This document shows, in pieces, positions 1-10,073 of a stretch of 64,000 nt of DNA. The DNA is from Streptomyces cynarae (GTDB lineage: Bacteria > Actinomycetota > Actinomycetes > Streptomycetales > Streptomycetaceae): contig NZ_CP106793.1 in NCBI RefSeq assembly GCF_025642135.1, positions 3,455,001 to 3,519,000 on the forward strand. Reading direction: 5' to 3'. A program made the translations under genes and the position numbers. The notes under the pieces are model-generated. The model was not told the DNA's origin and did not search any database. It saw nothing but the letters and a program-made list of their open reading frames with translations. Each line of letters begins with the position of its first letter. Positions within the stretch are counted from its first letter, which is position 1.

Positions 1-467
1 TAGTCCTTCTGCCAGGCCGTCGAGTTGTCCTTCGTACGGTCCGGCGCGGCTATCCGGTTGTGCAGGGGGCCCGCCGTGCCGCCGAAGTTGGGGTCGGTCT
101 TGTCGCCGAACTCGACCAGGATGGTGAAGATCTTGTCGGTCTTCTCCCGGCTCAGCTCGACGTACTTGGGGTCGCCCTTCTTGCTCTTGAGCTCGACGAC
201 CTTCGAGCCGTTGCGCTCCTTGGCCTGGGCCTTGCCGGATATGACCTGGTTGAGGGCCTCCTGGCGCTGGGCCTCCTGGGTCTTGCTCAGCGGGCCGTCG
301 AGGTCGTGCTCCTGCTGCTTCACCGGCGCCGGGTCGTGCCGGATGGCGGCAGCGGCCTCGGCGGCGGTGCTCGCCTCCGCGACGGCGAAGGTGGAGAACG
401 TGGCGGAGGCCGCCGCGAGCGCGACGCCTATCGCGGCCGCTCTGAACGTCCAGGGTCTGCTGGTCAC
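1..467 (-). CDS. Immune inhibitor A-like M6 metalloprotease, N-terminal part only
   Basis: The gene starts at GTG 465-467, preceded by a strong GGGGGAGGAA ribosome site, and runs off the left edge of the window, so only about 155 residues are visible. They show a Sec-type signal (positive start, then an Ala-rich hydrophobic core around residues 8-35) and a propeptide. A charged stretch containing KVVELKSKKG and ILVEFGDKTDPNFGG follows, which resembles the start of Streptomyces immune-inhibitor-A (peptidase M6) proteins. The zinc HExxH motif would lie outside the window. Inferred role: secreted Zn-dependent protease. The family call rests on the N-terminus alone. Confidence 0.75.
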   Translation of the reverse strand, partial: MTSRPWTFRAAAIGVALAAASATFSTFAVAEASTAAEAAAAIRHDPAPVKQQEHDLDGPLSKTQEAQRQEALNQVISGKAQAKERNGSKVVELKSKKGDPKYVELSREKTDKIFTILVEFGDKTDPNFGGTAGPLHNRIAAPDRTKDNSTAWQKD

Positions 468-959
468 TTGAGTTCCTCCCCCGCGCCAGGGCGCACGGAA
501 GGGGGTCCTGGTCATGGAGGGGCCCGTGCGCGCCGATCAACGCGTGTAGTCAAGTGACGACATTTGACCGGAGGTTTACAAGAAAAAACAGACCTTGACT
601 TGGACAGGTCAAGTGCATTAACAGGACGGGGTGTCCGCTATACGAACGAGCACGGTCGGCATAATCCCCCGTCAACCGGCGCGCGCACGTGTCCAGTTGC
701 TGGAACGCATGACTCCGTGCGCCCCTTGTGCTTCGGAACCGTGGGTTAGGTCACGCTTACCAGCCGTTCCACTCGGGCATGGTGGCGAATAGAGTCGGCG
801 GGTGGAGCGCCGGAATGACGGCGGTTTGCCCTGTCGACACCGTTGTCATTCCCGCGATTCCGTGGCTGCACGTCCACGTGCCCCACTCCTGTCCGCAGTT
901 GTCCGCATTCTCCCCCATCACGAGAGGCACGGGGGGAGTCCCCACCCCGAGGAATGGCC
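468..959. other. Intergenic region with low-GC promoter zone and inverted repeats
   Basis: No convincing gene is seen. Positions 560-680 are unusually AT-rich for this genome and probably carry the promoter of the protease gene. They include an inverted repeat, CTTGAC ... GTCAAG, near 592-613. A second 8-bp inverted repeat (GGAATGAC at 812-819, GTCATTCC at 845-852) lies upstream of the small membrane-protein gene. Short open frames here lack coding character. Confidence 0.5.
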
Positions 960-1250
960 ATGCCTCGTCCGAACGCCGCACAGCTCGCCTACGGTTCCTG
1001 CACCGTGATCTTCTCCACCCTCGCCATGCTGTTGCTGTCACAGACGAGTTCGGGCCTGGGGATCGCCGTGATCGCCCTGTCGGCGCTCGCACTCGGGCTG
1101 CTCGTCGCCGTGACGGTACCGCTGCCGAAGTCCGCGCCGGCCGCCGCGGAGCGGCCCGCCTCGCGACAGTACGCACCGGCGGGGCGCCCGACGGCGTCGG
1201 TCGGATCCACCGCGGCCACCGAGCCCGTACGGGAGACGGCGAACCCCTGA
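960..1250 (+). CDS. Small hypothetical membrane protein (96 aa)
   Basis: The protein begins MPRPNAAQLAYGSC and has two adjacent hydrophobic segments (about residues 10-25 and 28-50). A Pro/Ala-rich polar C-terminal tail of about 45 residues follows. ATG 960 is chosen because GAGGA ends 6 nt before it. The nearer ATG at 954 directly abuts the same ribosome site and is less likely. A long convergent terminator hairpin follows the stop. I do not recognise a family. It looks like one of the many small conserved actinobacterial membrane proteins, and no function can be assigned. Confidence 0.6.
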   Translation: MPRPNAAQLAYGSCTVIFSTLAMLLLSQTSSGLGIAVIALSALALGLLVAVTVPLPKSAPAAAERPASRQYAPAGRPTASVGSTAATEPVRETANP

Positions 1251-1288
1251 ACCGTGCGCGCGTACGCACAAGTTCACACCGAGCACTC

Positions 1289-1325
1289 GAACCGGCGGGC
1301 CCGTGATGCACGGGTCCGCCGGTTC
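1289..1325. terminator. Bidirectional terminator hairpin
   Basis: A 17-bp stem with one G-T pair and a 3-nt ATG loop lies between convergent genes (the small membrane protein on + and the RDD protein on -). It has no T-run, as is usual in Streptomyces. Confidence 0.8.
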
Positions 1326-1348
1326 ATGCGTTACGCCACCGCTCTCTC

Positions 1349-1798
1349 TCAGACCGCCGTGCTGACCTCCACCGTCCTGGCCGCCTTGTCGTGCAGCCCC
1401 TGTTTGTAGGGCCGGTCGAAGAAGCTCCAGCCGCCGCAGATCGCGGTCCACACGCAGGCGCAGCAGAACGCGAACGGCAGCCACAGCACCGAGGCGCGGA
1501 TCAGGGACGCCTGGAGGGACGGGTTCGAGCCGTCGTCGAGGTTGGCCACGCGCATGTTCAGCAGCCTCTTGCCGAGCGTCTGCCCGGTTCTGCTGATCAG
1601 GATCGTGTCGTAGGCCGTGTAGAGCACGGCCGCGATCACGGACTGGCCGAGGGACTTGCCGGTGTCGACCTTGGTGGCCTCCACGTTGTACTCGACCGTG
1701 TGGAACGCCCAGGACAGCAGCCAGACGACCACGCCGACGAGGATCATGTCGATGATCCGCGCGAGGACGCGCTTGCCGCTGTCGGCGAGCGGGGGCAT
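1349..1798 (-). CDS. RDD family membrane protein (in-frame C-terminal part)
   Basis: This is an RDD domain (Pfam RDD, often in transporters or poorly characterised membrane proteins). It has ARIIDMILVG near the start, then two to three membrane segments. TGQTLGKRLLNMRV and a C-terminal FDRPYKQGLHDKAARTVV-like end are typical of the family. ATG 1798 is the only start available in this frame after the upstream stop, but it has no ribosome site. The reading frame continues upstream into a Gly/Pro/Tyr repeat (GGPYGGGGPEGG units), so the true start is probably near 2377 and the frame is broken (see the next feature). The DUF2510-RDD protein lies immediately upstream on the same strand. Confidence 0.8.
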   Translation of the reverse strand: MPPLADSGKRVLARIIDMILVGVVVWLLSWAFHTVEYNVEATKVDTGKSLGQSVIAAVLYTAYDTILISRTGQTLGKRLLNMRVANLDDGSNPSLQASLIRASVLWLPFAFCCACVWTAICGGWSFFDRPYKQGLHDKAARTVEVSTAV

Positions 1799-2377
1799 AC
1801 CGGCGAGGGGGTCGGTGCCGTCGTAGGGGCCCTGCGGGCCCCCGCCGCCGTACGGGCCGCCGCCCTCGGGGCCACCACCGCCGTACGGGCCACCGCCCTC
1901 GGGGCCCCCGCCGCCGTACGAGCCGCCGCCCTCGGGGCCACCTCCCCCGTACGGGCCACCGCCCTCGGGGCCACCTCCCCCGTACGGGCCACCGCCCTCG
2001 TAAGGACCGCCGGGGTGGGAGGGGGTGTGCCGTACGGGGGGCTGCCGTCGGACGGTCGGCCGCCCGGTGGTTCCCCGCCGGGTGGTTCACCCGCGGGGCG
2101 GGGCTCGCCGCCGGGGGCTCGCCGTGGGGCGGTCGGCCGCCGGGAGGGGCTCGCCGTAGGGCGGCTCACCGCCGTGCGCGGATGCACCAGCCTGCGCAGA
2201 CCTGCCGCCGAGCCGTACGCCGGCGGGCTTGAGGGACGCGGCCCCGCGGCCGGGCGGTGGTGCCCCACCGGGCGCCGAGCCGCTGCCGGGCCCGGGCGGT
2301 GTCGGGTCGCCGGCAGACGGCCGCCGGTCGGGGTCCGGGGCGTCTCCTCGGCCGGGGGGTGGCGGTTCGGTGCTCAT
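1799..2377 (-). pseudogene. Displaced N-terminal low-complexity part of the RDD protein
   Basis: A frame starting at ATG 2377 (MSTEPPPPGRGDAPDPD) is the same frame as the RDD domain but hits TGA at 2087-2089. Between about 2117 and 2020 the +1 frame carries the expected Pro/Gly text (GGEPRPAGEPPGGEPP, then SPPYGTPP). Past about 2020 the original frame resumes as HPGGPYEGGGPYGG. One extra C in the run at 2113-2117 and one missing C near 2018-2022 would give a single open frame from 2377 to 1349. Either this is sequencing error or the gene carries a compensated pair of indels that leaves a stop. The N-terminal region itself is disordered and probably cytoplasmic. Confidence 0.6.
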
Positions 2378-2431
2378 GGCCCGAGTCGACCGCGAACCCT
2401 CCGGCTCCGCATCCCTACAGGTCCGTCCGGG

Positions 2432-3817
2432 TCAGCCCGCCACGAACGTGTGGGCGGCCTTGTCGTGCCAGCACTGGCGCCACGGGCGGTCGAACACGCA
2501 CCACAGGACGCCGACCACCCCCACGACGAGCACACCGGGGACGCTGTAGACCAGCCAGCGGCGCAGGGCCTGGCCGAAGGTCGGGGGCTGGTGGGCCTCG
2601 ATGTCCCGTACCTCCAGACCGCAGACCTTCTTGCCCAGCGTGCGCCCCCACTTGGCGGTCGGCAGCGCCTCGTAGAGGACCCCGAAGCCCAGCAGCACGG
2701 CGAGCACGATCGCGAGGTAGACCGACGTCGTGCCGTCGAGCAGCCAGACCGTGACGGTCTGCCCGGACAGCTTCGCCGCGTCGATCTTGCCGTTGATGTG
2801 GTCGATCGCCTTCGTACCCAGCGGTACCGCGGCCACGCCCGTTACCGCCGCCAGGACCAGGGTGTCGAGCAGCCGCGCCGCGAGCCTCTTGCCGAGTCCC
2901 GCGGGCCGGGCCGCCGCCTGTGCCCGGGCGGCGGCCTGGAACGGGTCCTCCACCGGCGGCTTCCAGGGTGCGACGGGCCGGTCGCCCTCGGGACCCGGGC
3001 TCGCCAGCTGGTGCACCTGCTGCGCCCACGAGGGCTGGCCGCCGCCGGGGCCGCTGGTCAGGGGCGTGGCGACCGGCGCCGCCGCCTGTTGCGGGGGCAG
3101 CCCCGCCGCGGGCGCCGCAGGCGCCGGGACGGACGGCTGCTGCGGTGCCGGGACGGGGCTCGGGGCCTCCGGGTTCAGGCCCAGCGCCTGACGGGCCGCG
3201 GCCTGGGCGCTCGCCGGGCGCGCGGCGCCGGGCTGCGCCGCACCGGGGCCGGTGCCGGGACCGGCAGCCGCCGTGCCTGTGCCCTGCTCCCCCGTGCGCG
3301 GGGAGACCGCGCGGAACTTCATGGTGCCCTCGGAGGGGGCGGGTTCGTCGGTACCGGCGGTGCCCTCCGGGCGCGCAGGCCGCCGGAGCGCCGTCGTGCC
3401 GGGCGACTCCGGGGACTCCTCGGGCCCGGGGTCGGCAGCCGGCAGCCTCGGGTCCACGGCCCGGGCGGCGCCCCAGGACACCCGGCGGTCCTGCTCGCCA
3501 CCGAAGCCGGACTGCTGGGAGCGGTCGGCGCCCCAGGCCGGGGCGGGCCCCGGGTGGCCGTCGGCCTGGCCACCGCGATCGGGTTCGCCGACCGGGTCCT
3601 CGTCGAAGAAGTGCGGCCCGGTCTCCTCCACCGAGGGCTGCGCGGGGCGCGCGCCCGCCGGCGGGGAGAGCGGCTCGCCGTCGGTGGGAGCCGGCCGGCT
3701 GGTGCCCGGGACCCAGGAGACACCGTTCCAGTACCGGACATATCCGGGAATGGAGGGGTCCGGGTAGTAGCCTTCGCGGGGCCTGTCGTCGCCGGGTGCC
3801 GGGGTTGGGGCGCTCAT
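2432..3817 (-). CDS. DUF2510 and RDD domain membrane protein (461 aa)
   Basis: ATG 3817 is chosen because the DUF2510 motif follows at once (GYYPDPSIPGYVRYWNGVSW, about residues 16-35). The further upstream ATG at 3925 would add 36 residues of non-coding character. Residues about 60-310 are a disordered Pro/Ala/Gly-rich linker. The C-terminal ~150 residues are an RDD domain (GLGKRLAARLLDTLVL, RTLGKKVCGLEV, FDRPWRQCWHDKAAHTFV) with three predicted membrane helices. DUF2510-linker-RDD is a common actinobacterial architecture of unknown function. The neighbouring RDD gene is downstream on the same strand, which suggests a tandem pair. Confidence 0.85.
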   Translation of the reverse strand: MSAPTPAPGDDRPREGYYPDPSIPGYVRYWNGVSWVPGTSRPAPTDGEPLSPPAGARPAQPSVEETGPHFFDEDPVGEPDRGGQADGHPGPAPAWGADRSQQSGFGGEQDRRVSWGAARAVDPRLPAADPGPEESPESPGTTALRRPARPEGTAGTDEPAPSEGTMKFRAVSPRTGEQGTGTAAAGPGTGPGAAQPGAARPASAQAAARQALGLNPEAPSPVPAPQQPSVPAPAAPAAGLPPQQAAAPVATPLTSGPGGGQPSWAQQVHQLASPGPEGDRPVAPWKPPVEDPFQAAARAQAAARPAGLGKRLAARLLDTLVLAAVTGVAAVPLGTKAIDHINGKIDAAKLSGQTVTVWLLDGTTSVYLAIVLAVLLGFGVLYEALPTAKWGRTLGKKVCGLEVRDIEAHQPPTFGQALRRWLVYSVPGVLVVGVVGVLWCVFDRPWRQCWHDKAAHTFVAG

Positions 3818-4120
3818 GTCCGTCGTCCCGTATCTGCTCGGGGGGTCGTGTGAGGCTCCACATCTATCAGAAGTGTGCAGGCGGCATTGCCGGTCCGCCG
3901 GTACCCACCCCTTTCCGGGCGACACCGTGCACGCCCTTCACACGCCCGGGACACACGCCGAAGGGAATTCTCCGAAACCCGCGTGGTGGTCCCGCGCCGT
4001 CTGCCCTGCGGCTCGTTCCGCCGGGCTCCGGGTCCGGGCGGCTCGGCCTCGACGGCGGCCCGGCCGCACCGCTCACCCCGGCCCCTGCCGACGAGGGTGA
4101 GGCGGCGTGGGCCGAACGGG
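3818..4120. other. Intergenic, promoter side of the DUF2510-RDD gene
   Basis: About 300 bases lie between the start of the RDD gene and the stop of the FAD oxidase gene, both on the minus strand. I see no ORF with coding character, no RNA gene and no strong terminator hairpin. The promoter of the RDD gene is expected near 3830-3900, but no confident -35/-10 pair was found. Confidence 0.4.
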
Positions 4121-5521
4121 TCAGAACAGTTTGCCGGGGTTGAGGATCCCCAGCGGGTCGAAGACCTGTTTGACGGCCCGTTGCATCTCCACGCCCACCG
4201 GGCCGATCTCGCGCGCCAGCCACTCCTTCTTCAGGACGCCGACGCCGTGCTCGCCGGTGATCGTGCCGCCGAGTCGCAGGCCCAGGGCCATGATCTCGTC
4301 GAAGGACTCGCGGGCGCGCCGGGACTCGTCGGGGTCCTGCGCGTCGAAGCAGACGGTCGGGTGGGTGTTGCCGTCCCCGGCGTGGGCGCAGACGCCGATG
4401 GTGAGCTGGTACTTCTCGGCGATCCGCTCGACCCCGTCGAGCATCTCGCCGAGCTTGGAGCGGGGCACGCACACGTCGTCGATCATCGTGGTGCCCTTGA
4501 CGGCCTCGAGCGCGGTGAGCGACAACCGCCGCGCCTGCAGCAGAAGTTCCGACTCGGCCGCGTCGTCGGCCGGTACGACCTGGGTGGCGCCCGCGGCCTC
4601 GCACAGGGCGCCGACGGCGGCGAGGTCCGCGGCCGGGTCCGGGGTGTCGAAGGCGGCGAGGAGCAGCGCTTCGGTGCTCTCCGGGAGGCCCATGTGGGCA
4701 AGGGCGTTGACGGCCTTGACGGTCGTACGGTCCATGAGTTCGAGGAGCGACGGTACGTGCCCTCCCGCCATGATCCGGCACACGGCGTCGCAGGCGGCCG
4801 CCGCGGAGGCGAACTCGGCTGCCAGGACGAGCTGCTGGGGCGGCTGCGGCTTCAGTGCGAGGATCGCCCGTACGACGATGCCGAGGGAGCCCTCGGAACC
4901 CACGAAGAGCCGGGTGAGGTCGTACCCGGCGACCCCCTTGGCCGTACGGCGGCCGGTGGACATCAGGCGTCCGTCGGCGAGGACGACGTCGAGGCCGAGG
5001 ACGTACTCGGCCGTCACCCCGTACTTCACGCAGCACAGACCGCCGGAGGCGGTGCCGATGTTGCCGCCGATGGTGCACATCTCCCAGCTGGAGGGGTCCG
5101 GCGGGTAGTACAGGCCGTGTTCGTGCACCGCGCGGGAGAGCGCGGCGTTGACGACGCCGGGTTCGACGACGGCGATGCGGTCGACCGGGTTGATCTCCAG
5201 GATCCGGTCCATCTTGGTCAGGGAGAGCACGATGCAGCCGTCCGAGGCGTTGGCCGCGCCCGACAGGCCGGTGCGGGCGCCCTGCGGGACGACCGGGACG
5301 CGCAGTTCGGTGGCCGTCCGCATGACGTGCTGGACCTCTTCGACGGTGCGCGGCAGCACGACCACGGCCGGGGTGCCGGCCGTGCAGAAGCTCGCCATGT
5401 CGTTCGCGTACGAGGCCGTGACGTCGGGGTCGGTCAGGACGGCCTCGGCCGGCAGGCCGGTCTTGAGGCGGTCGAGGAGGTTGCCGGTGACTTCGTCGCG
5501 CGGGGCTTCGATACGGCTCAT
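4121..5521 (-). CDS. FAD-linked oxidase, GlcD / D-2-hydroxyacid dehydrogenase-like (466 aa)
   Basis: This is a VAO/PCMH-type flavoprotein with an N-terminal FAD_binding_4 domain. Signatures are VVVLPRTVEEVQHVM, PQGARTGLSG, and the pyrophosphate loop PPDPSSWEMCTIGGNIGTASGG at about residues 140-160. The C-terminal FAD-oxidase_C domain has VCAHAGDGNTHP with metal-ligand His residues and GTITGEHGVG near the end. The family oxidises D-lactate, glycolate or related 2-hydroxyacids with a quinone or flavin acceptor. The exact substrate cannot be read from sequence. ATG 5521 starts MSRIEAPRDEVTG, and the open frame further upstream is a shadow of hppD. hppD lies upstream on the same strand but a 15-bp-stem terminator separates them, so they are probably not one operon. 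Confidence 0.88.
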   Translation of the reverse strand: MSRIEAPRDEVTGNLLDRLKTGLPAEAVLTDPDVTASYANDMASFCTAGTPAVVVLPRTVEEVQHVMRTATELRVPVVPQGARTGLSGAANASDGCIVLSLTKMDRILEINPVDRIAVVEPGVVNAALSRAVHEHGLYYPPDPSSWEMCTIGGNIGTASGGLCCVKYGVTAEYVLGLDVVLADGRLMSTGRRTAKGVAGYDLTRLFVGSEGSLGIVVRAILALKPQPPQQLVLAAEFASAAAACDAVCRIMAGGHVPSLLELMDRTTVKAVNALAHMGLPESTEALLLAAFDTPDPAADLAAVGALCEAAGATQVVPADDAAESELLLQARRLSLTALEAVKGTTMIDDVCVPRSKLGEMLDGVERIAEKYQLTIGVCAHAGDGNTHPTVCFDAQDPDESRRARESFDEIMALGLRLGGTITGEHGVGVLKKEWLAREIGPVGVEMQRAVKQVFDPLGILNPGKLF

Positions 5522-5577
5522 GATCACAGCGTCGCACCGGGGGGCGGCGGTGGGAAGCCCGGAGCGCGCCAGGAGTG

Positions 5578-5614
5578 CCCGGAGGGAGCGCCAGGGACAG
5601 GCGCTCCCTCCGGG
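5578..5614 (-). terminator. Terminator downstream of hppD
   Basis: A perfect 15-bp stem (CCCGGAGGGAGCGCC and its complement) with a 7-nt loop lies 40-80 nt after the hppD stop, before the FAD oxidase gene. Confidence 0.82.
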
Positions 5615-5655
5615 GACGGTTTCCAGGACGGCCCCGGGGACGTCCTCCGGGCGGC

Positions 5656-7403
<1,748 letters not shown>

Positions 7404-7421
7404 GGGGGCTGACCGGTGCAG

Positions 7422-8702
7422 TCACCTGCCGGCGTGGGCCGGGTCCGCGGTGGCGCGGAGCACCGGGTCGTTGCGCAGCCTGACGAAGGTGACGAGCAGG
7501 GTCACCGCCTGCAGTGCGGCGCACGCCCCGATGACGTCGGTCAGATACGGCGGTGGGGTGACGGCGAGCAGGATGCCCGCCACCGGGAAGGGCAGCAGCA
7601 GGAGCAGGATCGTCAGGGAGAGCGTCGTGCCGAAGGCCGCGGGCGGGATGATCAACGAACGCAGTGTGCGCAGCACTACGGTGAGCCCGCCGTCGGCGGC
7701 CATGAAGAGGGCCACGAGGGCCGTGTAGCTGAGGTAGGAGGGGGCCTGCGGCACGGCGAGGCAGGCGGCGGACGCTACGGTCGCACTGATCACGCCGACG
7801 CCCCACAGGCCCAGCCGGTCGAGGGCGAACCGGCAGCAGGTGACCGCGACCAGCGTGGCGGCGGCGGCGACCGACCAGAGCGTGCCGACGGCGGCCGGGG
7901 AACGGCCGAAGTGGTCCTCCACGAGAACGGGGCCGGCCGACTGCAGCAGGCCGAGCGCCAGGTTCGAGCAGGCGAGTCCGGCCACGAGTCGTCGCAGGGA
8001 GGGCAGGGAACGCAGCGTCCGCCACCCTTCCCGCATGCCTCCGCGGCGTCCCTGTCCGCCCTGGCGTGCCGCACGCAGGGGTGTGGGCGGGGTCTGCAGG
8101 GCGAGGCCGGCGGACAGGAAGGACAGCACGCTCAGGCACGCGAGCATGCGGGTCGGCCCGGTCAGGAGCAGGACGCCGCCCAGGGCGGGGCCGACGAGGG
8201 TGGCCGTCTGGTCGATGCCGATCAGCACCGGCTGCACCTTGTGGGACCGTCCCTCGACGCGGCGGCCGACGATGGCGCCCACCGCCTCGTTGGCGATGAA
8301 GCTGAACTGGGTGAGGGCACCGGTCACGGCGGCAAGTGCCATGACCGTGGCGGTCTCGGCCGTCCCCCGCGGCAGCATCACCAGCACGACAGCGGCGCCC
8401 GCCACCAGCAGGGCGCGGGTGAGCGAGGCGAGAAAGCACACGATCGCCGCGCCGCTGCGGTCCACCAGGTCACCGGCGAAGCCGAAGGCGGCCACCCGGG
8501 GGATCCACTCCAGTGCGAAGGCCAGGCCGGTCAGGGACGCGGAGCCGGTGGTCGCCAGCACGACGAGCGGCATGGCGTAGGTCGCCATGGAGTAGGCGAG
8601 CGCGTCGCAGGCGCGCGGCGCGTAGACCCGCCGGAACAGGCTGCCGGTGGGCACCGCGGCGTGCCGGCCGGCCGGCTGGATCTCGTACAGGGAGACGGTC
8701 AC
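7422..8702 (-). CDS. MFS transporter (about 426 aa)
   Basis: The protein has twelve predicted membrane helices. MFS features include ALEWIPRVAAFGFAGDLVDRSG (loop 2-3, D/R motif), GVLLLTGP and a second repeat starting GWRTLRSLPSLRRL. The fold resembles enterobactin-exporter (EntS)-like or macrolide-efflux-like MFS proteins. The substrate is unknown. GTG 8702 (MTVSLYEIQPAG) is chosen. The in-frame ATG at 8810 would add 36 residues (PWPKWLKRPRPLDRR) that look non-coding. Neither candidate has a strong ribosome site, so the start is uncertain. The gene is convergent with the lrp-like gene, with only 18 bp between stops. Confidence 0.82.
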   Translation of the reverse strand: MTVSLYEIQPAGRHAAVPTGSLFRRVYAPRACDALAYSMATYAMPLVVLATTGSASLTGLAFALEWIPRVAAFGFAGDLVDRSGAAIVCFLASLTRALLVAGAAVVLVMLPRGTAETATVMALAAVTGALTQFSFIANEAVGAIVGRRVEGRSHKVQPVLIGIDQTATLVGPALGGVLLLTGPTRMLACLSVLSFLSAGLALQTPPTPLRAARQGGQGRRGGMREGWRTLRSLPSLRRLVAGLACSNLALGLLQSAGPVLVEDHFGRSPAAVGTLWSVAAAATLVAVTCCRFALDRLGLWGVGVISATVASAACLAVPQAPSYLSYTALVALFMAADGGLTVVLRTLRSLIIPPAAFGTTLSLTILLLLLPFPVAGILLAVTPPPYLTDVIGACAALQAVTLLVTFVRLRNDPVLRATADPAHAGR

Positions 8703-8984
8703 GAAGTGAGGGGACTTTCGGTGAGCGGGTGCACGGACGGACGGCCGGAGCGTTCCCCGCCGGTCAAGCGGACGAGGGCGCTTCAGCCATTTCGGCCATG
8801 GGCATGACACAACGCTGGGTCACGGGGAACTCCGCTCGGAAACGGGAGCCGAAGACAGGCAAAGACCGCGCCGGCAGGCCTTGTTGAGGCATTAACTACG
8901 GCGCGGTAACAAGATAGCGGAAGAGATCGCTCCCGCAGAGCCCCCGGGTTGCGCCGATTGGCTCCCGGCGTTTCGCGTCCCGGC

Positions 8985-9170
8985 CCGCCGGGGCCGTCGA
9001 GGTTACCGGGGTCGTCGACCGGTCCCCCGGGGCCGTCGAGGTTACCGGGGCCGTCGACCGGTCCCCCCGGGGCCGTCGAGGTTACCGGGGTCGTCGACCG
9101 GTCCCCCCGGGGTCGTCGACCGCTCCCCCCGGGGTCGTCGACCGGTCGGCCGTCGACCGGTCGCCGGAGG
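8985..9170. repeat. Tandem GTCGACCGGTCCCC-type repeat array
   Basis: Three units of 39-40 bp begin at 8993, 9032 and 9072. Each has GCCGTCGAGGTTACCGGGG followed by a GTCGACCGGTCCCCC block. Shorter degenerate units of about 22 bp built on GGGGTCGTCGACC follow. The array starts about 10 bp after the stop of the S16 protease gene (on its 3' side). The remainder of the 8703-9178 gap (8703-8984) holds a lower-GC stretch near 8880-8925, probably the MFS promoter, and no gene. Confidence 0.85.
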
Positions 9171-9178
9171 TCCGTCGC

Positions 9179-9970
9179 CTAGCAGCTCGGGACCGAGCCG
9201 TTCGCCTTCTCGAGGGACGCCAGGGCGTCGATCGCGCTCTTGAGGGTGGTCACCGGTACCAGCCGCAGGCCCTTGGGCAGTTCCGCCTTCGCGTCGGCGC
9301 ACTCCGCCCTCGGGACCAGGAAGACGGTCGCGCCGTCGCGCTTGGCGGCCTGCGTCTTGAGGGCCACGCCACCCACCGGGCCGACCTGGCCCGAGGGGTC
9401 GATCGTGCCCGTACCGGCGATCGTGCGGCCGCCCGTGAGGTCGCCGCCCGTGCCGTTGCCGTTCAGCTTGTCGATGATGCCGAGGGTGAACAGCAGCCCC
9501 GCGCTGGGGCCGCCGACGTCCGCGAGCTTCAGCGTGACCTTCACCTTCTCGCCACCGAGGTGCAGATACGACAGGGCCGCGCGGGTCGCCGCGTCCTGGG
9601 ACTGCTTCATCTGCTCGGTGTTGTGCTGCTCGATCTCCTTGACCGTGTCGCCGCTCGGGTAGACCGCGTCGCGCGGCAGCACCGCGCGGTCCGTGCGGAA
9701 CCAGCCGTCGATCACGTCGCCGAGTGAGACCTGCGCGTCGGGGCCCGTCGCCTCGATCGTCGTCATCCGCAGCTGGCCGGTCGTCGTGCGGGTGGGCGCC
9801 CCGTTGATCGTGATCACCGCGGTGCCCTTGTTCTCGCCCAGCACGTTCGCCGTCATGCCGGGCTGCGCCACGGCGAACGGCAGCGGCGCGAACACCGCCG
9901 TGGCGAGCAGAGCCACGACGGGCAGGGCGCAGACGGTGGCGGCCTTGGGGCGGGAGAGGCGAGAGAGCAC
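9179..9970 (-). CDS. Lon-like S16 family serine protease, membrane-anchored or secreted (263 aa)
   Basis: An N-terminal signal or anchor (residues about 10-36, VCALPVVALLATAVFAPLPFAVA) is followed by an extracytoplasmic domain. The catalytic dyad of Lon C-terminal proteases is present: Ser156 in DVGGPSAGLLF and Lys205 in GGVALKTQAAKRDG. The TGTIDPSGQVGPVGG strand-turn precedes Lys, as in YlbL/Lon. It is shorter than YlbL-type proteins (about 340 aa), and I see no PDZ domain, so it is a minimal S16 protease. The C-terminus ends GSVPSC. It is separated from the racemase gene by a short repeat-containing gap. Likely role: envelope-associated proteolysis; target unknown. Confidence 0.9.
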   Translation of the reverse strand: MLSRLSRPKAATVCALPVVALLATAVFAPLPFAVAQPGMTANVLGENKGTAVITINGAPTRTTTGQLRMTTIEATGPDAQVSLGDVIDGWFRTDRAVLPRDAVYPSGDTVKEIEQHNTEQMKQSQDAATRAALSYLHLGGEKVKVTLKLADVGGPSAGLLFTLGIIDKLNGNGTGGDLTGGRTIAGTGTIDPSGQVGPVGGVALKTQAAKRDGATVFLVPRAECADAKAELPKGLRLVPVTTLKSAIDALASLEKANGSVPSC

Positions 9971-10035
9971 GGGATCAATCTAACGCGACGGCCACTTTTG
10001 GCCAGGCGCCGGTCGGGCCCCCGGGTCCTCGCACA

Positions 10036-10073
10036 GGCCGCGTCAAGCCGCATCGAGCCGCGTCAGGCCGCGT
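10036..10073. repeat. Short GCCGCGTCA repeat at the racemase 3' end
   Basis: Four imperfect 10-11 bp units (GGCCGCGTCAA, GCCGCATCGA, GCCGCGTCAG, GCCGCGTAG) overlap the stop of the racemase gene. This is probably simple slippage. Confidence 0.6.
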
